DNA from: RGIG4079 sp045646905
GTDB lineage: Bacteria; Bacteroidota; Bacteroidia; Bacteroidales; Muribaculaceae
DNA: 64,000 bases
Assembly: GCA_045646905.1 (NCBI GenBank)
Contig: JAZRLP010000014.1
Coordinates: forward strand, 1-64,000
Reading direction: 5' to 3'
Below the pieces are notes generated by a model. It ran no database searches. It was not told the origin of the DNA and saw only the letters and a program-made list of their open reading frames with translations. This document shows, piece by piece, positions 1 through 10,291 of the stretch; positions within the stretch are counted from its first letter, which is position 1; every line of letters begins with the position of its first letter. A program made the translations under genes and the position numbers.

Positions 1-1
1 A

Positions 2-721
2 TACCTTAATAATCACTATAATCTTTCGGCAAAAACACGAGTGCTTGAAATAGGCTGTGGTGAGGGGGGCAACCTCCTCCCTTTTGCCGAATTGGGCTGT
101 GAGGTGATGGGTATCGACATAAGCCACACTCGCATTGAGCAAGCTCAAGAGTTTTTTGAATATTACGATGCCACAGGAAAATTTGTTTGCCAAAATTTCA
201 TCACTGCCGAGAAACCGAATTGCGAAAACGATCGATTTGACATCATTATTGTTCATGATGTAATAGAGCATATTGAACCAAGCTTTAAACATGAATTTAT
301 GAGCAATATCAAACCTTTTTTGCGCAATGGTGGGGTGGTGTTTATGGGTTTCCCTGCTTGGCAAAATCCGTTTGGCGGACATCAACAAATCACTCGTGGA
401 TTTACCTCTAAAATGCCTTTTATACACCTTCTTCCCAATTTCATGTATAAAGGGTTATTAAAAATGAGTGGAGTGCCACAAAATGCCATCGACGAGTTGA
501 TGAGCATAAAACGCTCAAAGATGCCGGTGGAAAAATTTGAACGATTGGCTCATCGTTGTGGTTATGCTATCAAAAATCGCTCTCTATGGTTTATTAACCC
601 TCATTATCAGCAAAAATTTGGACTTAAACCTCGACGAGTGTGGAAATGGGCATCGCATATTCCGTATTTTAGAAACTTTTACACAACTTCGGCTCTTTAT
701 ATTTTGAATATTGAAAATTAA
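2..721 (+). CDS. Class I SAM-dependent methyltransferase (5' truncated)
   Basis: The reading frame is open from base 2, so the gene begins upstream of the window; a GTG at 41 falls just before the SAM-binding motif and is unlikely to be the true start. The motif I glycine loop (LEIGCGEGGN) is followed by an acidic residue after beta-2 (GIDIS) and a motif-IV-like stretch (FDIIIVHDVIEHI), as in Methyltransf_11/23-type Rossmann methyltransferases. The C-terminal half (GHQQITRGF, then HYQQKFGLKPRR) probably forms the substrate cap. Substrate is unknown; small-molecule or lipid/glycan methylation is possible. Upstream neighbours are not visible. Confidence 0.8.
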   Translation, partial: YLNNHYNLSAKTRVLEIGCGEGGNLLPFAELGCEVMGIDISHTRIEQAQEFFEYYDATGKFVCQNFITAEKPNCENDRFDIIIVHDVIEHIEPSFKHEFMSNIKPFLRNGGVVFMGFPAWQNPFGGHQQITRGFTSKMPFIHLLPNFMYKGLLKMSGVPQNAIDELMSIKRSKMPVEKFERLAHRCGYAIKNRSLWFINPHYQQKFGLKPRRVWKWASHIPYFRNFYTTSALYILNIEN

Positions 722-786
722 TGTTTTACTTTGCAATAATCCTTATTAATAATTATTTAATCTTAACCATCTAAAATCGTACCGTT

Positions 787-1656
787 ATGAAAAAATCTCT
801 ACTTCTTAGTTTAATGATGTTATTAGGAGCAGCAACTCCTATGATGGCTCAATCATCAACCGATGACTACGTTCCTTTAGTCAAAGAAGGTGTGAGATGG
901 GAGTGCGAAATCGTCAACCGCACTACTCCAGAATATGTTGAGGAGGCTCATTATTACCCTTATGACATTGTAATTAGTGGCGATTCAATAATAAACGATA
1001 TTAAGTACAAAAAATGCCACTATATCTTTAAAGGTTATAACAACTCTCCTTGCGATGAAACAACGATTGCACTGCTTAGAGAAGATGTTGATGCAAAACG
1101 TGTATATATTATATTCTCAAGCAATTACAATTTCCCTATCCCTCATGTTATACCCGAATATAAATATAAATATGGAGATGATTACATTGCTTTTGACAAA
1201 GAAATTCTACTATATGACTTTGCCGACCTTCGCAACTCTAATTTATATTGGGAGCATATGACTAATTTCACTTCATCCGATATCGTTATTGACAATATCA
1301 GTAGAAAGATGTATATTAATAATATCGAATATAATAAACCTCACGGATTGATTGAAGGCATTGGCAACATGGGACACCCCGACGTTACTGGGGATCTTTT
1401 ATTCCCACAACCTCTTTCAAATGTTACCCCAGCATTTCCAACAAGAAATACCGACCCTGTATTTCTTAACTACTATAACGAAAAAGGCGAATTGGTATAT
1501 TCTTCGGGGCGTGAAGCAAGTGTAGAAAGCATCGTAACCGACCTCAATGCACCTACCCAATACTACAACCTCCAAGGAGTGAAAGTCGATAAACCTCAAG
1601 GAGGTGTATTCATCAAAGTACAAGGCGATAAAGCAACAAAAATTTACATCAAGTAA
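787..1656 (+). CDS. Secreted protein with Bacteroidota C-terminal tail
   Basis: A 289-aa protein with a clear signal peptide (MKKSLLLSLMMLLGAATPMMAQ, cleavage after AQ). The middle is rich in Tyr and Asp, has no motif I recognise, and is probably beta-rich. The last 35 or so residues (YYNLQGVKVDK..GGVFIKVQGDKATKIYIK, abbreviated) closely match the tail of the large secreted protein encoded at 16862-19999. That points to a shared C-terminal sorting or anchoring module, probably a variant of the T9SS-type tails. The flanks are AT-rich and the gene appears monocistronic. Function unknown. Confidence 0.75.
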   Translation: MKKSLLLSLMMLLGAATPMMAQSSTDDYVPLVKEGVRWECEIVNRTTPEYVEEAHYYPYDIVISGDSIINDIKYKKCHYIFKGYNNSPCDETTIALLREDVDAKRVYIIFSSNYNFPIPHVIPEYKYKYGDDYIAFDKEILLYDFADLRNSNLYWEHMTNFTSSDIVIDNISRKMYINNIEYNKPHGLIEGIGNMGHPDVTGDLLFPQPLSNVTPAFPTRNTDPVFLNYYNEKGELVYSSGREASVESIVTDLNAPTQYYNLQGVKVDKPQGGVFIKVQGDKATKIYIK

Positions 1657-1774
1657 ATTGAGAATTGAGAGTTGAAAATTGTTCTCGCGCGGAAAATTCG
1701 CTGAAACTCGCTGATTTCATTTAGACATAAGAACAAAAGTACATATTTATTCTTTATTCCTGCTGGCGTCTTTA

Positions 1775-1868
1775 TTTAGACAGAAGGACAGAATGAACAT
1801 AAGGCTAACGCGGTGAAAATCAATAAAAAATAAAATTTTGTCATTCTGGAACTTTTGTCATTCTGTTC
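1775..1868. repeat. Dispersed intergenic repeat, copy A
   Basis: It starts TTTAGACAGAAGGACAGAA, passes through GAACATAAGGCTAACGC and ends with two TGTCATTCTG-type units. The ends are inverted relative to each other (GACAGAATG versus CATTCTGTC), so the unit could fold into a long hairpin. The copy at 15911-16012 matches over the full length with small indels. It may be a MITE-like or REP-like sequence. Confidence 0.7.
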
Positions 1869-2105
1869 ATATCTTCATAGGCGTGGGGGGGTTAGACAGA
1901 AAGACAGAATGGGCAGGTAGCTCTCGCGCGGAAACCGCTGAAATTTTGGGATAGTTTTTTATTTTTAATTCTCTCAGTCGTGGAGCGACAGCCCCGGTGA
2001 GCAACTTTGCCCCTCAATGAGTATGGGAAATGGGGAAATAATATTTTTACCTTGCATTTAGTTATTTTTTTGAAATTAAATATCAATAATAATCTAAAAG
2101 GGTTG

Positions 2106-2113
2106 TATCTTTG
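2106..2113 (+). promoter_or_regulatory. Bacteroidota -7 promoter box
   Basis: TATCTTTG fits TAnnTTTG. It overlaps the GTG at 2113, which therefore cannot be the translation start; this supports the ATG at 2164 for the TPR gene. Confidence 0.6.
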
Positions 2114-2163
2114 TGAGAATAAATAACAAGGATCAAAAAATATTATTAATAGAGTTCAACTTT

Positions 2164-5136
2164 ATGATGAAAAAACTCATATTATCATCAATAGCAGTTA
2201 CTGCAATATTAGGGGCTAATGCTCAACTCAATTCCACTTCAATCGAGGGGTTTTATGATAGGGCGTTGTATCTATATCAAGATAGAAATTATCAAGGGTG
2301 CATCGACCAGATGTCGCAATTGTTGGAGATGAATCCCTCTATTCAACAAAAAGAAGTAGCCGAATATTTTATTGCAAAATCGGCTTTATTACAAGGCGAC
2401 AAGAATGCTATTGTTGAATTAAACAATTTCCTCAAGAATTATCCTGCTTCACTCTATCGAATGAATGTGATGGCGTCGATAGGCGATTATTATTTTGCTA
2501 ATCACAACTATGCCAAAGCATTGGAAGAATACATGAAGGTAGAGCCCGATGCCTTGGAAGAGTCGAGCGCTATCGACTATGCCTATCGCAAGGCATATGC
2601 TCAACTTAAGTTGGGCAACAATCTTGAGGCGGCACAAGGCTTTAAGCCTTTGCTAAACTCGGCAAAATATGGTAATTCGGCAAAATTCTATACTGGCTAT
2701 ATAGCATATGTCAACAAGGACTACCCTGCTGCTCTCGACTTTTTCAATCAAGTGAAGAGCGACTCGGAACTTGGCGATATGTCGTCTTATTACAAGAGCC
2801 AAATCTATTATTTGCGACACGACTATGCCAAGGCGTTGCCTCTTGCTCGCAAAATGCTCACCAAGAATGTTGATGCTACTTATATAGCCGAAGCCAATCG
2901 CATCGTAGGCGAATCACTATATCATCAAGGCGATATTGTGGCAGCAATACCCTATCTACAACAATATGTTGCTAATGCCGAGTCGCCATTAGCCTCTACT
3001 CGTTACATTTTAGGTGCTTGTCAATATAAAAACCAAGATTACTCTAAAGCCATCGAAACCCTTGAGAGTGTTACTCGCGAAGACAATGCAATGGGGCAAA
3101 GTGCTTATCTCATCATTGGCCAATCGTTATTAAAACAAAATGACACTCATGCTGCAATGATGGCTCTTGACAAAGCCATCAAGATGGACCACAATTTAGA
3201 AATCCAAGAGGTGGCATTCTACAACTATGCTGTGGCAAGTTTGAAAGGTGGGTCAATACCATTTGGCAACTCAGTAGAAAATTTTGAAGAATTTCTACGC
3301 CGTTATCCAAATAGCCAGTATGTGCCCAAGGTACAAGAATATATCGTGACCGGCTACATGACCGACAACAATTATGACCGCGCATATCGTAGCATTGAAC
3401 GCATAGCCAACCCTAGCGATGCAATCCTTAAAGCAAAGCAACGAGTGCTATACTCATTGGCTACTCGCAACATGTCAAATGGCGATATTGATGGTGCACT
3501 TGCACTGTTTAACGAGTCTAAAGCCCTTGGCCAATTTGATAAAGAATTATCGACCGAAACCGATTTGTGGCTTGGCGACTGCTACTATGCTAAAGGTGAA
3601 TATGACAACGCTGCCGATAAATATCTCGACTATGCCGAGGCTTCATCGGACGATGCCGAAAACCTCTCATTGGCTTATTATAACCTCGGATATGCTCGCA
3701 TGAAAAGCCAACGATATGACGATGCTATCACCAACTTTGAGAATGCACTCGACGACACAAGCACGCTCAAAAAAGAGGTCGTTGCCGATGCCTATAGCCG
3801 CATAGGCGACTGCTACTACCATTTGACCGACTTCAGTTCGGCAATAAAGAATTATGACAAAGCGCATAAAGCAAGCCCCGAGACAGGCGATTATGCATTG
3901 TTCCAAAAAGCAATGATGAGTGGCTATCGACGCGATTATAGTGCCAAAGTAAATACATTGAATGAGGTGCTCGAACAATACCCATCATCGGGCATTATCC
4001 CATCGGCATTGCTCCAAAAGGCCGAATGCTACATCGAACAACACGAATATAGCAAAGCTATCGAGTCGTATAAGCAACTTGTTAAGAACTATCCAACAAC
4101 TACCCAAGGTCGCAATGGTTATCTACAATTAGCAATAGCCTATCTCAATAGTCACAAGAAAAATGAAGCTATCGAGGCCTATAAAAGTGTGATAACCAAT
4201 TATCCCACAAGCGACGAAGCACGCGTAGCAAGTCAAGACCTCATGCGCATATATGCCGAAGACAACATGCTCGAAACATATACTGCATTTATGGCAACCG
4301 TGCCTGGAGCTCTACCTGTTGAGCAGTCGGAACTCGAAGAAGCCGCATTTACAGCCGCCGAAAGTGCTTATCTTGCCGGGAAGGGTGAACAACAACTCAA
4401 ATCATATGTGAAACAATATAAAGGTGGTGTTCATGAGCCTGCTGCATTGGCACTTCTTGCCGAGTGTGAATATAACAACGGCAACGAAAAAGAGGCCTTG
4501 AAATATGCTACCGAGGTAATCAATCGTTTCCCCGACAACTCGGCTGTTGAGTCGGCATTGTCGGTAAAAGCTGAAATTGAATATAATAAAGGTGACATAA
4601 AAGGAGCGCTTAATGATTATCGCAAATTAGAAGCACATGCTTCATCGGCCAATATGCTCACCGAAGCTCGTGCCGGCATATTGAGAGCCACCTACGATTT
4701 AGCCCAATATGACGAAACGGCTATTGTTGCCGATAAACTATTGGCATCGCCCATCAGTAGCGAACTCAAATCGGAAGTGCTATTCAAAAAGGCCACTTCG
4801 CTTGGCAATCGAGGCAAATCGACCGAAGCGATAGAAATATGGACAGCGCAAAGCGAAGATGTTGAAGACCTCTATGGCGCAATGAGTGCGATAGAATTAG
4901 GACAACACTACTACGACAAAGGCCAATTGGTTGAAGCTCGCCAAGTAGTAGAAACATTTGTGAATTCTTCTTCGCCCTATCAATATTGGGTGGCTCGTGG
5001 ATTTATACTTCTCTCTGACATCAATCGCAAAGAGGGTAAAATCTTTGAAGCGAATGAGTATCTACGCACTTTGCGTGAAAATTATCCCAACTCTGACGCC
5101 GACATTTTCAAAATGATTGATGAACGACTTAAATAG
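2164..5136 (+). CDS. Secreted tetratricopeptide-repeat protein
   Basis: About 990 aa. The start at 2164 (a second ATG lies at 2167) is chosen because a signal peptide begins there (KKLILSSIAVTAILGANA) and because a promoter box overlaps the longer GTG start. The mature protein is almost entirely TPR helical pairs (recurring A..YY.LGYA, A...YP.S and KAIESYKQLVKNYP patterns), with the clearest units in the second half. It is probably a periplasmic or outer-membrane scaffold. The stop is one base before the ATG of the beta-barrel gene at 5138, so the two are likely co-translated and may work together in the outer membrane. No catalytic domain is seen. Confidence 0.85.
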   Translation: MMKKLILSSIAVTAILGANAQLNSTSIEGFYDRALYLYQDRNYQGCIDQMSQLLEMNPSIQQKEVAEYFIAKSALLQGDKNAIVELNNFLKNYPASLYRMNVMASIGDYYFANHNYAKALEEYMKVEPDALEESSAIDYAYRKAYAQLKLGNNLEAAQGFKPLLNSAKYGNSAKFYTGYIAYVNKDYPAALDFFNQVKSDSELGDMSSYYKSQIYYLRHDYAKALPLARKMLTKNVDATYIAEANRIVGESLYHQGDIVAAIPYLQQYVANAESPLASTRYILGACQYKNQDYSKAIETLESVTREDNAMGQSAYLIIGQSLLKQNDTHAAMMALDKAIKMDHNLEIQEVAFYNYAVASLKGGSIPFGNSVENFEEFLRRYPNSQYVPKVQEYIVTGYMTDNNYDRAYRSIERIANPSDAILKAKQRVLYSLATRNMSNGDIDGALALFNESKALGQFDKELSTETDLWLGDCYYAKGEYDNAADKYLDYAEASSDDAENLSLAYYNLGYARMKSQRYDDAITNFENALDDTSTLKKEVVADAYSRIGDCYYHLTDFSSAIKNYDKAHKASPETGDYALFQKAMMSGYRRDYSAKVNTLNEVLEQYPSSGIIPSALLQKAECYIEQHEYSKAIESYKQLVKNYPTTTQGRNGYLQLAIAYLNSHKKNEAIEAYKSVITNYPTSDEARVASQDLMRIYAEDNMLETYTAFMATVPGALPVEQSELEEAAFTAAESAYLAGKGEQQLKSYVKQYKGGVHEPAALALLAECEYNNGNEKEALKYATEVINRFPDNSAVESALSVKAEIEYNKGDIKGALNDYRKLEAHASSANMLTEARAGILRATYDLAQYDETAIVADKLLASPISSELKSEVLFKKATSLGNRGKSTEAIEIWTAQSEDVEDLYGAMSAIELGQHYYDKGQLVEARQVVETFVNSSSPYQYWVARGFILLSDINRKEGKIFEANEYLRTLRENYPNSDADIFKMIDERLK

Positions 5137-5137
5137 T

Positions 5138-6892
5138 ATGATTATGAAAACGATACAATATATTACCACACTTGCAGTTGCAGCATTGACCACATTTGGC
5201 ATTTCGGCGCAAGATTTAAATAAAGAAATATCAATCGACAAAGATATTGTTCCCGAACTTAATGATGCCGAAAGAATCAGTGTAAATCCCGCTATACCTC
5301 AACTCAAAATTAAGAATGTAAAACTTAATTATAACGAGAAAGCCAAACTGGTTGAAACGGCGTCAAACATTACGCTTCTCGACCCTGCCAATAATGTTGA
5401 CACCATGAAGGTATCGCCCTATCGTGGTTATGCAATGTTGGGCTATTTCCCCATCTATAACCTCGACTTCACTGCAGGCTACAAAATTATTGACAAAAAA
5501 GACTCAAAACTCAATGCGTGGGTAGAATATAATGGTATGTCGTATGACGCGACATCGCATGCTGGCAATGGAATGTCGATTTATGACCATGAGGTGAATG
5601 TTGATTTAAACTTTGCTCAACGCATTAAAAATAAGTCAATTTTAACTCTTAATGCCGACTATGCCTACAATCATTTCAACTGCCCATGGTGGGAAGATGA
5701 TTATACACAAAATGTGAATCAATTCAACTTCGCAGGTAAATGGCAATCGTCGATTGAGGGGTTGAAATATAAAGTAGCTGCACATTATGGGCTATTTGAC
5801 TATGGTCGTGGTGCCGACTTTATGTTTGATGGATATTCAACAAAAAACGACCATGTGTTTGATGCCGTAACCGAGCATGTAGCAAATATTGAAGCAACGG
5901 CCGCACTCGAATTGAGCGATGCCTCTTCAATAGGATTAGATTTAGGCTTTGACCTCATTCACAATAATCATGCGCTATCACCTTCATGTGGCATTTTAGA
6001 CCACAAAGTGTGGACTGGGTATAAAGACATTACCGATTACACCCGTTCGGTGCTAACCATTACCCCTCACTACGACTTGAAATGGCGTTCAATCACTGCT
6101 AAACTCGGCGCTCAAGTTGATGTTCAGTTTGATTTAGACTCAAAAGTGAGAGTTGCCCCCGATGTGCATTTCAGTTGGGATGCAACAAAGTATATTTCGG
6201 CCAATGTTAGTGTTGTAGGAGGCATACAACAAAACTCACTCTCTAAGGTCTTTGATGTGTCGCACTACTTCATACCTGCAGCAGCCTATGGCAATTCAAA
6301 CCTCCCATTGGTTATCGATGCAGGCGTAAACTTCGGCCCATTTGAAAATGCAACAATCAAAGTATCGGGTGGATATGCTATTGCCAACGATTGGTATATG
6401 CCCACCTTAATAAATAAAAATGAGCATATAATGAATGCTGTTGATATTGATGGTTGGTATTTAGGAGTTTCGGCATCTTACCGTTACAAAGATTGGGGTA
6501 AAATCAATGCCAGTTACATTACTGCACCTCAACAAGCCTACGACAAGGGGTATTTCATGTGGCGCGACCGTGCTAAACATGTTGTAAACGCATCGCTCGT
6601 GGTTACTCCTATAACCCCACTCGACATAATGCTTGAGTATGAATATCGTGGTAGTCGCAGTTCATATATGCAGTCATATGACCTCACCATCGACGACAAA
6701 ATTGAGCCTAAACATACTCGATTGTCACTTGATCATGTAAACACCCTATCACTTGGTGGGTTATATCGATTTACCGACCAACTCAGTTTCTTTGCTCGTT
6801 TAGAAAATCTATTCAATCACAAATATGACCTTCTTTACGATATCCCATCGCAAGGATTTACAGGATTGGTAGGAGCGACATATAAATTTTAA
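5138..6892 (+). CDS. Outer-membrane beta-barrel protein, TonB-receptor-like without plug
   Basis: About 584 aa. The start at 5138 (or 5144) gives a signal peptide (KTIQYITTLAVAALTTFGISAQ). The body is a series of amphipathic aromatic strands, and the end (LENLFNHKYDLLYDIPSQGF...GLVGATYKF, abbreviated) resembles the C-terminus of TonB-dependent receptors, with a terminal Phe as expected for BAM substrates. No plug domain or TonB box is seen, and it is shorter than a typical receptor (700-1000 aa). It is translationally linked to the upstream TPR gene and followed by a strong terminator. It may be a receptor-derived porin or structural barrel; the substrate is unknown. Confidence 0.75.
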   Translation: MIMKTIQYITTLAVAALTTFGISAQDLNKEISIDKDIVPELNDAERISVNPAIPQLKIKNVKLNYNEKAKLVETASNITLLDPANNVDTMKVSPYRGYAMLGYFPIYNLDFTAGYKIIDKKDSKLNAWVEYNGMSYDATSHAGNGMSIYDHEVNVDLNFAQRIKNKSILTLNADYAYNHFNCPWWEDDYTQNVNQFNFAGKWQSSIEGLKYKVAAHYGLFDYGRGADFMFDGYSTKNDHVFDAVTEHVANIEATAALELSDASSIGLDLGFDLIHNNHALSPSCGILDHKVWTGYKDITDYTRSVLTITPHYDLKWRSITAKLGAQVDVQFDLDSKVRVAPDVHFSWDATKYISANVSVVGGIQQNSLSKVFDVSHYFIPAAAYGNSNLPLVIDAGVNFGPFENATIKVSGGYAIANDWYMPTLINKNEHIMNAVDIDGWYLGVSASYRYKDWGKINASYITAPQQAYDKGYFMWRDRAKHVVNASLVVTPITPLDIMLEYEYRGSRSSYMQSYDLTIDDKIEPKHTRLSLDHVNTLSLGGLYRFTDQLSFFARLENLFNHKYDLLYDIPSQGFTGLVGATYKF

Positions 6893-6930
6893 TAAAGGGA
6901 GAAAAATTTAATATAATATAAAGAATAATA

Positions 6931-6975
6931 GCGATGCGTGATATGTAAAAAACATCACGCATCGCTGTTTTTTTT
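6931..6975 (+). terminator. Rho-independent terminator
   Basis: A perfect 12-bp stem (GCGATGCGTGAT / ATCACGCATCGC) is followed by a run of T. It ends the TPR/beta-barrel unit. Confidence 0.9.
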
Positions 6976-7061
6976 TGCTACAAAAGAACTGATTTATTGT
7001 GATATATGCTCGAAATATGTAAAAATCATTGTCCAACTTGGCATAATACAAAGAAATTTTG

Positions 7062-7069
7062 TATATTTG
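7062..7069 (+). promoter_or_regulatory. -7 promoter box of secDF
   Basis: TATATTTG, with a TTG about 22 bases upstream (7038). It leaves a leader of about 50 nt before the ATG at 7127. Confidence 0.6.
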
Positions 7070-7126
7070 CAAGCTGAAATAAACACGAAAAAATAAATTA
7101 ATAACTTTAAATAATATTAACTTAAA

Positions 7127-10030
7127 ATGCAAAGTAAAGGAACATTAGGAACAACCGTTTCCGGCATTATTGCCATTTTCTTGGTAATAGTGTGTCTTTT
7201 CTACATGTCTTTCTCTTTTGTATCAAGCAACTACGAAGCTAAAGCTGACGAGTATGCGCTTAAGATTGCAGGAGCTGAAGGCAGTGAGTCAGAGACTTAC
7301 AACAAGGCTTATAACCAATTCCTTAAAAGCCATGGTGATTCAACAGTTTATCTCGGTTACACACTCAATGAAGTGCGCAAGTGGGGTGTAAACCTCGGTC
7401 TTGACCTCAAGGGTGGTATGAATGTGATTCTTCAATTAGAAATGCCCGATGTAGTACGCGGCATGGCTCATGTTGCTGCAAACGATAGCGTATTTGAAAA
7501 AGCGCTTAAATTTGCTGACGAACAAGTAGCTAACCACCAATCGGACGACTTCGTTGGTTCATTCCTTGAAGAATACAGCAAGCTTAACCCAAAAGCTAAC
7601 TATGCTGAATTGTTCAAAGACAAAGTAGCTAAAGGTGACGATGTTGACGCTGTTAGAAATAAAATCAAAGCTGAAGTAAAATCATTGGTTGAAACATCAG
7701 CAACAAATGTGCTCCGTAGCCGTATTGACCAATTTGGTGTTGTTTCTCCCAACATCCAAGTTCTTAAAGATAAAGATGGTCAAATCCTTCTTGAACTTCC
7801 AGGTGTAAAAGATCACGACCGTGTTCGCGACCTATTGCTCCGCTCGGCTGCTCTTGAATTCTACACAGCTTACAAACAAGAAGATCGTGGCGCTGCTTTC
7901 AACGCTATCGCTCAACTCAGCGATGCTTTTGCAGCTGATTCAGTTAACGCTGGCAAAAAGAAACTCGTTGAAATCCTCACTAACTCTAACCCTGGCTCTT
8001 CAGTAGCTGGTTATGTAGCCGACGAAATGACTATCGCTTCGGTTGATTCTATCTTGGCTTATGGTGAAGCTAAAAAGATTCTTCCTGCCGATATGGAACT
8101 CCGTTGGAGTGTTAAACCCGAAAAATATACCGACCGTGCTACAGGCAAAGAAGTAGTTCTCGGTTATGCTCTTTATGTATTGAAATCAACCAACGGCAAA
8201 CCTGCTCTTGATGGTTCATGTGTAGTTGATGCTTCAACTGGTCTTGATGACTTCAAAGGTAGCACAGTGTCAATGACAATGGACGGCGAAGGCGCTAAAG
8301 GTTGGGCTCGCGTAACAGGTGCTAATGTTGGTAACCAAATCGCTATCGTTCTTGACGACCGCGTATATTCTGCTCCTAATGTAAACGACGCTATCGAAGG
8401 TGGTCGTTCAGAAATCACAGGTGACTTCTCAGTTGAAGAAGCAAAAGACTTGGCAAATGTGTTGAAGAGTGGTAAGATGACTGCTAAAGTTGAAATCATC
8501 TCTGACATGGTTATCGGTCCATCACTTGGTCAACAAGCTATCGAAGCTGGTTTCATTTCATTCATCGTAGCACTCGTGTTGTTGATGATCTTCATGATGG
8601 CTTACTATGGTGTAATTCCTGGCTTGGTTGCTAACTTCGCTCTTATTTGCAACTTGTTCTTCACATTTGGTATCCTTTCTTCATTCCAAGCAGTATTGAC
8701 AATGTCGGGTATCGCCGGTATCGTGCTTTCACTTGGTATGGCAGTGGACGCTAATGTACTTATCTTTGAACGCACAAAAGAAGAACTTCGCGCAGGTAAA
8801 AATGTGCGTGCAGCTATCGCCGATGGTTATAGCAACGCATTCTCTGCAATCTTCGACTCAAACTTGACTTCAATCATCACTGGTGTTATCTTGATGGCTT
8901 ACGGTACAGGTCCTATCAAAGGTTTCGCAACAACATTGATTATCGGTATCGTTTGCTCATTCTTTACTGCAGTATATTTGAGCCGTCTCGTATTTGTGTG
9001 GTGGGGCAAAACTAAAGCATTCCAAAAACTCACATTCACTACTGGATTGTCAAAGAATGTGTTTGTAAACGCTAACTACAATTTCCTTGGTGCTCGCAAA
9101 ATTGGTTTCTCTATTTGCGCTGCATTCATCGTAATTGTTATCGCTTCATTCTTCTTGAAAGGCCTTAACCAAGGCATCGACTTCTCAGGTGGTCGCAACT
9201 ATGTTGCTAAATTTGAACAATCGGTTGACCCAGTGAAACTTCAAGAAGCTCTTGCTCCTGAATTTGAAGGTGCATCAGTTTCGGTTATCACTATTGAAAA
9301 CTCTAACCAAGTGCGCATCTCAACCAACTATAAGATTGAAAACGATGACGCAAGTGTAGATAAAGAAATCACCGACAAATTGTTCAAAGCGATGAAACCA
9401 TATCTTCGTGAAGGTATGACAGCACAAGAATTCTCTACTACCGACGCTAACCAAGGTATCATCAGCTCACAAAAAGTAGGTCCTACTGTAGCCGACGATA
9501 TGCGCACAGGCGCTATCATAGCAGTGATTCTTTCACTCATCGCTATGTTCCTCTACATCTTGTTGCGTTTCCGCAATGTAGCGTTCTCAGTAGGTGCTCT
9601 TGCAGCGGTAGCATTCACTGCATTCTCAATCATTGGTGTTTACTCAATCTCTTGGGGTTGGTTGCCATTCGCAATGGAAGTTGACCAAAACTTCATCGCT
9701 GCAATTTTGACAATCATCGGTTACCAAATCAATGACACCGTGGTGGTATTTGACCGTGTGCGTGAAAATGTTGGTCTTTATCCAAAACAAGACTTCTTCA
9801 CTACTATCAACAAGTCAATCAACTCAACATTGGGTCGTACAGTGATGACTTCAGGTACTACATTGCTCGTGTTGCTTTGTATCTTCATCCTCGGTGGTGA
9901 TGCAATCCGCAGCTTCGTATTCGCAATGTTGCTTGGTGTAATCATCGGTACTCTTGCTACAATGTTTGTGGCTGCTCCAGTGGCATACCTCACTGATGCT
10001 CGTCGCAACACTAAAAAGGCTTCAAAGTAA
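7127..10030 (+). CDS. secDF: Protein translocase subunit SecDF (fusion)
   Basis: A 967-aa fusion of SecD and SecF, the proton-driven partner of SecYEG that helps pull preproteins across the inner membrane. Visible marks are an N-terminal membrane segment, the SecD motif LGLDLKGGMNVILQLE, a large periplasmic P1 domain, a SecD membrane block with GMAVDANVLIFERTKEELR, then the SecF half with NQGIDFSGGRNYVAKFE and IGYQINDTVVVFDRVREN. Fused SecDF of about 1000 aa is usual in Bacteroidota. Codon choice is strongly biased (GGT, GCT, ATC), suggesting high expression. It has its own promoter and a terminator at 10055. Confidence 0.97.
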   Translation: MQSKGTLGTTVSGIIAIFLVIVCLFYMSFSFVSSNYEAKADEYALKIAGAEGSESETYNKAYNQFLKSHGDSTVYLGYTLNEVRKWGVNLGLDLKGGMNVILQLEMPDVVRGMAHVAANDSVFEKALKFADEQVANHQSDDFVGSFLEEYSKLNPKANYAELFKDKVAKGDDVDAVRNKIKAEVKSLVETSATNVLRSRIDQFGVVSPNIQVLKDKDGQILLELPGVKDHDRVRDLLLRSAALEFYTAYKQEDRGAAFNAIAQLSDAFAADSVNAGKKKLVEILTNSNPGSSVAGYVADEMTIASVDSILAYGEAKKILPADMELRWSVKPEKYTDRATGKEVVLGYALYVLKSTNGKPALDGSCVVDASTGLDDFKGSTVSMTMDGEGAKGWARVTGANVGNQIAIVLDDRVYSAPNVNDAIEGGRSEITGDFSVEEAKDLANVLKSGKMTAKVEIISDMVIGPSLGQQAIEAGFISFIVALVLLMIFMMAYYGVIPGLVANFALICNLFFTFGILSSFQAVLTMSGIAGIVLSLGMAVDANVLIFERTKEELRAGKNVRAAIADGYSNAFSAIFDSNLTSIITGVILMAYGTGPIKGFATTLIIGIVCSFFTAVYLSRLVFVWWGKTKAFQKLTFTTGLSKNVFVNANYNFLGARKIGFSICAAFIVIVIASFFLKGLNQGIDFSGGRNYVAKFEQSVDPVKLQEALAPEFEGASVSVITIENSNQVRISTNYKIENDDASVDKEITDKLFKAMKPYLREGMTAQEFSTTDANQGIISSQKVGPTVADDMRTGAIIAVILSLIAMFLYILLRFRNVAFSVGALAAVAFTAFSIIGVYSISWGWLPFAMEVDQNFIAAILTIIGYQINDTVVVFDRVRENVGLYPKQDFFTTINKSINSTLGRTVMTSGTTLLVLLCIFILGGDAIRSFVFAMLLGVIIGTLATMFVAAPVAYLTDARRNTKKASK

Positions 10031-10054
10031 TAAACTAATTACTCCCAATATTTC

Positions 10055-10091
10055 AACGACCGTTATCCTCGCGATAGCGGTCGTTCTTTTT
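10055..10091 (+). terminator. Rho-independent terminator after secDF
   Basis: Stem AACGACCG / CGGTCGTT with additional inner pairing, followed by TTCTTTTTAT. Confidence 0.85.
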
Positions 10092-10243
10092 ATATCTCAA
10101 GCAACATCACGATTAGTCATAAAATCCCCTTTTCTTATATAATAATGTGTATTTTGACCTATTTTTTACTCAAATATGGGAAAACAATGTTAAAAAATGA
10201 GCGATAATTTACTGATAATAGTAACTATATGATTTCTTTTTTC

Positions 10244-10251
10244 TAATTTTG
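10244..10251 (+). promoter_or_regulatory. -7 promoter box of topA
   Basis: TAATTTTG, about 40 bases before the topA ATG, giving a short leader. Confidence 0.55.
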
Positions 10252-10291
10252 TCGGTCGAAAAAATAAAATGGATTAAAATAGGAAAGATAT

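Larger units (their letters stand above)
1657..2163. other. Gene-free stretch with repeat fragments and a promoter
   Basis: No credible gene is seen. The stretch holds one copy of a dispersed ~95-bp repeat (1775-1868), a third partial GACAGAATG unit near 1894-1910, and two copies of a CTCGCGCGGAAA...CGCTGAAA motif (near 1683 and 1921). A -7 promoter box follows at 2106-2113. The opening bases carry a TTGAGAATTGAGAGTTG-type run that recurs in variant or inverted form upstream of thyA and trmD. Confidence 0.6.
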
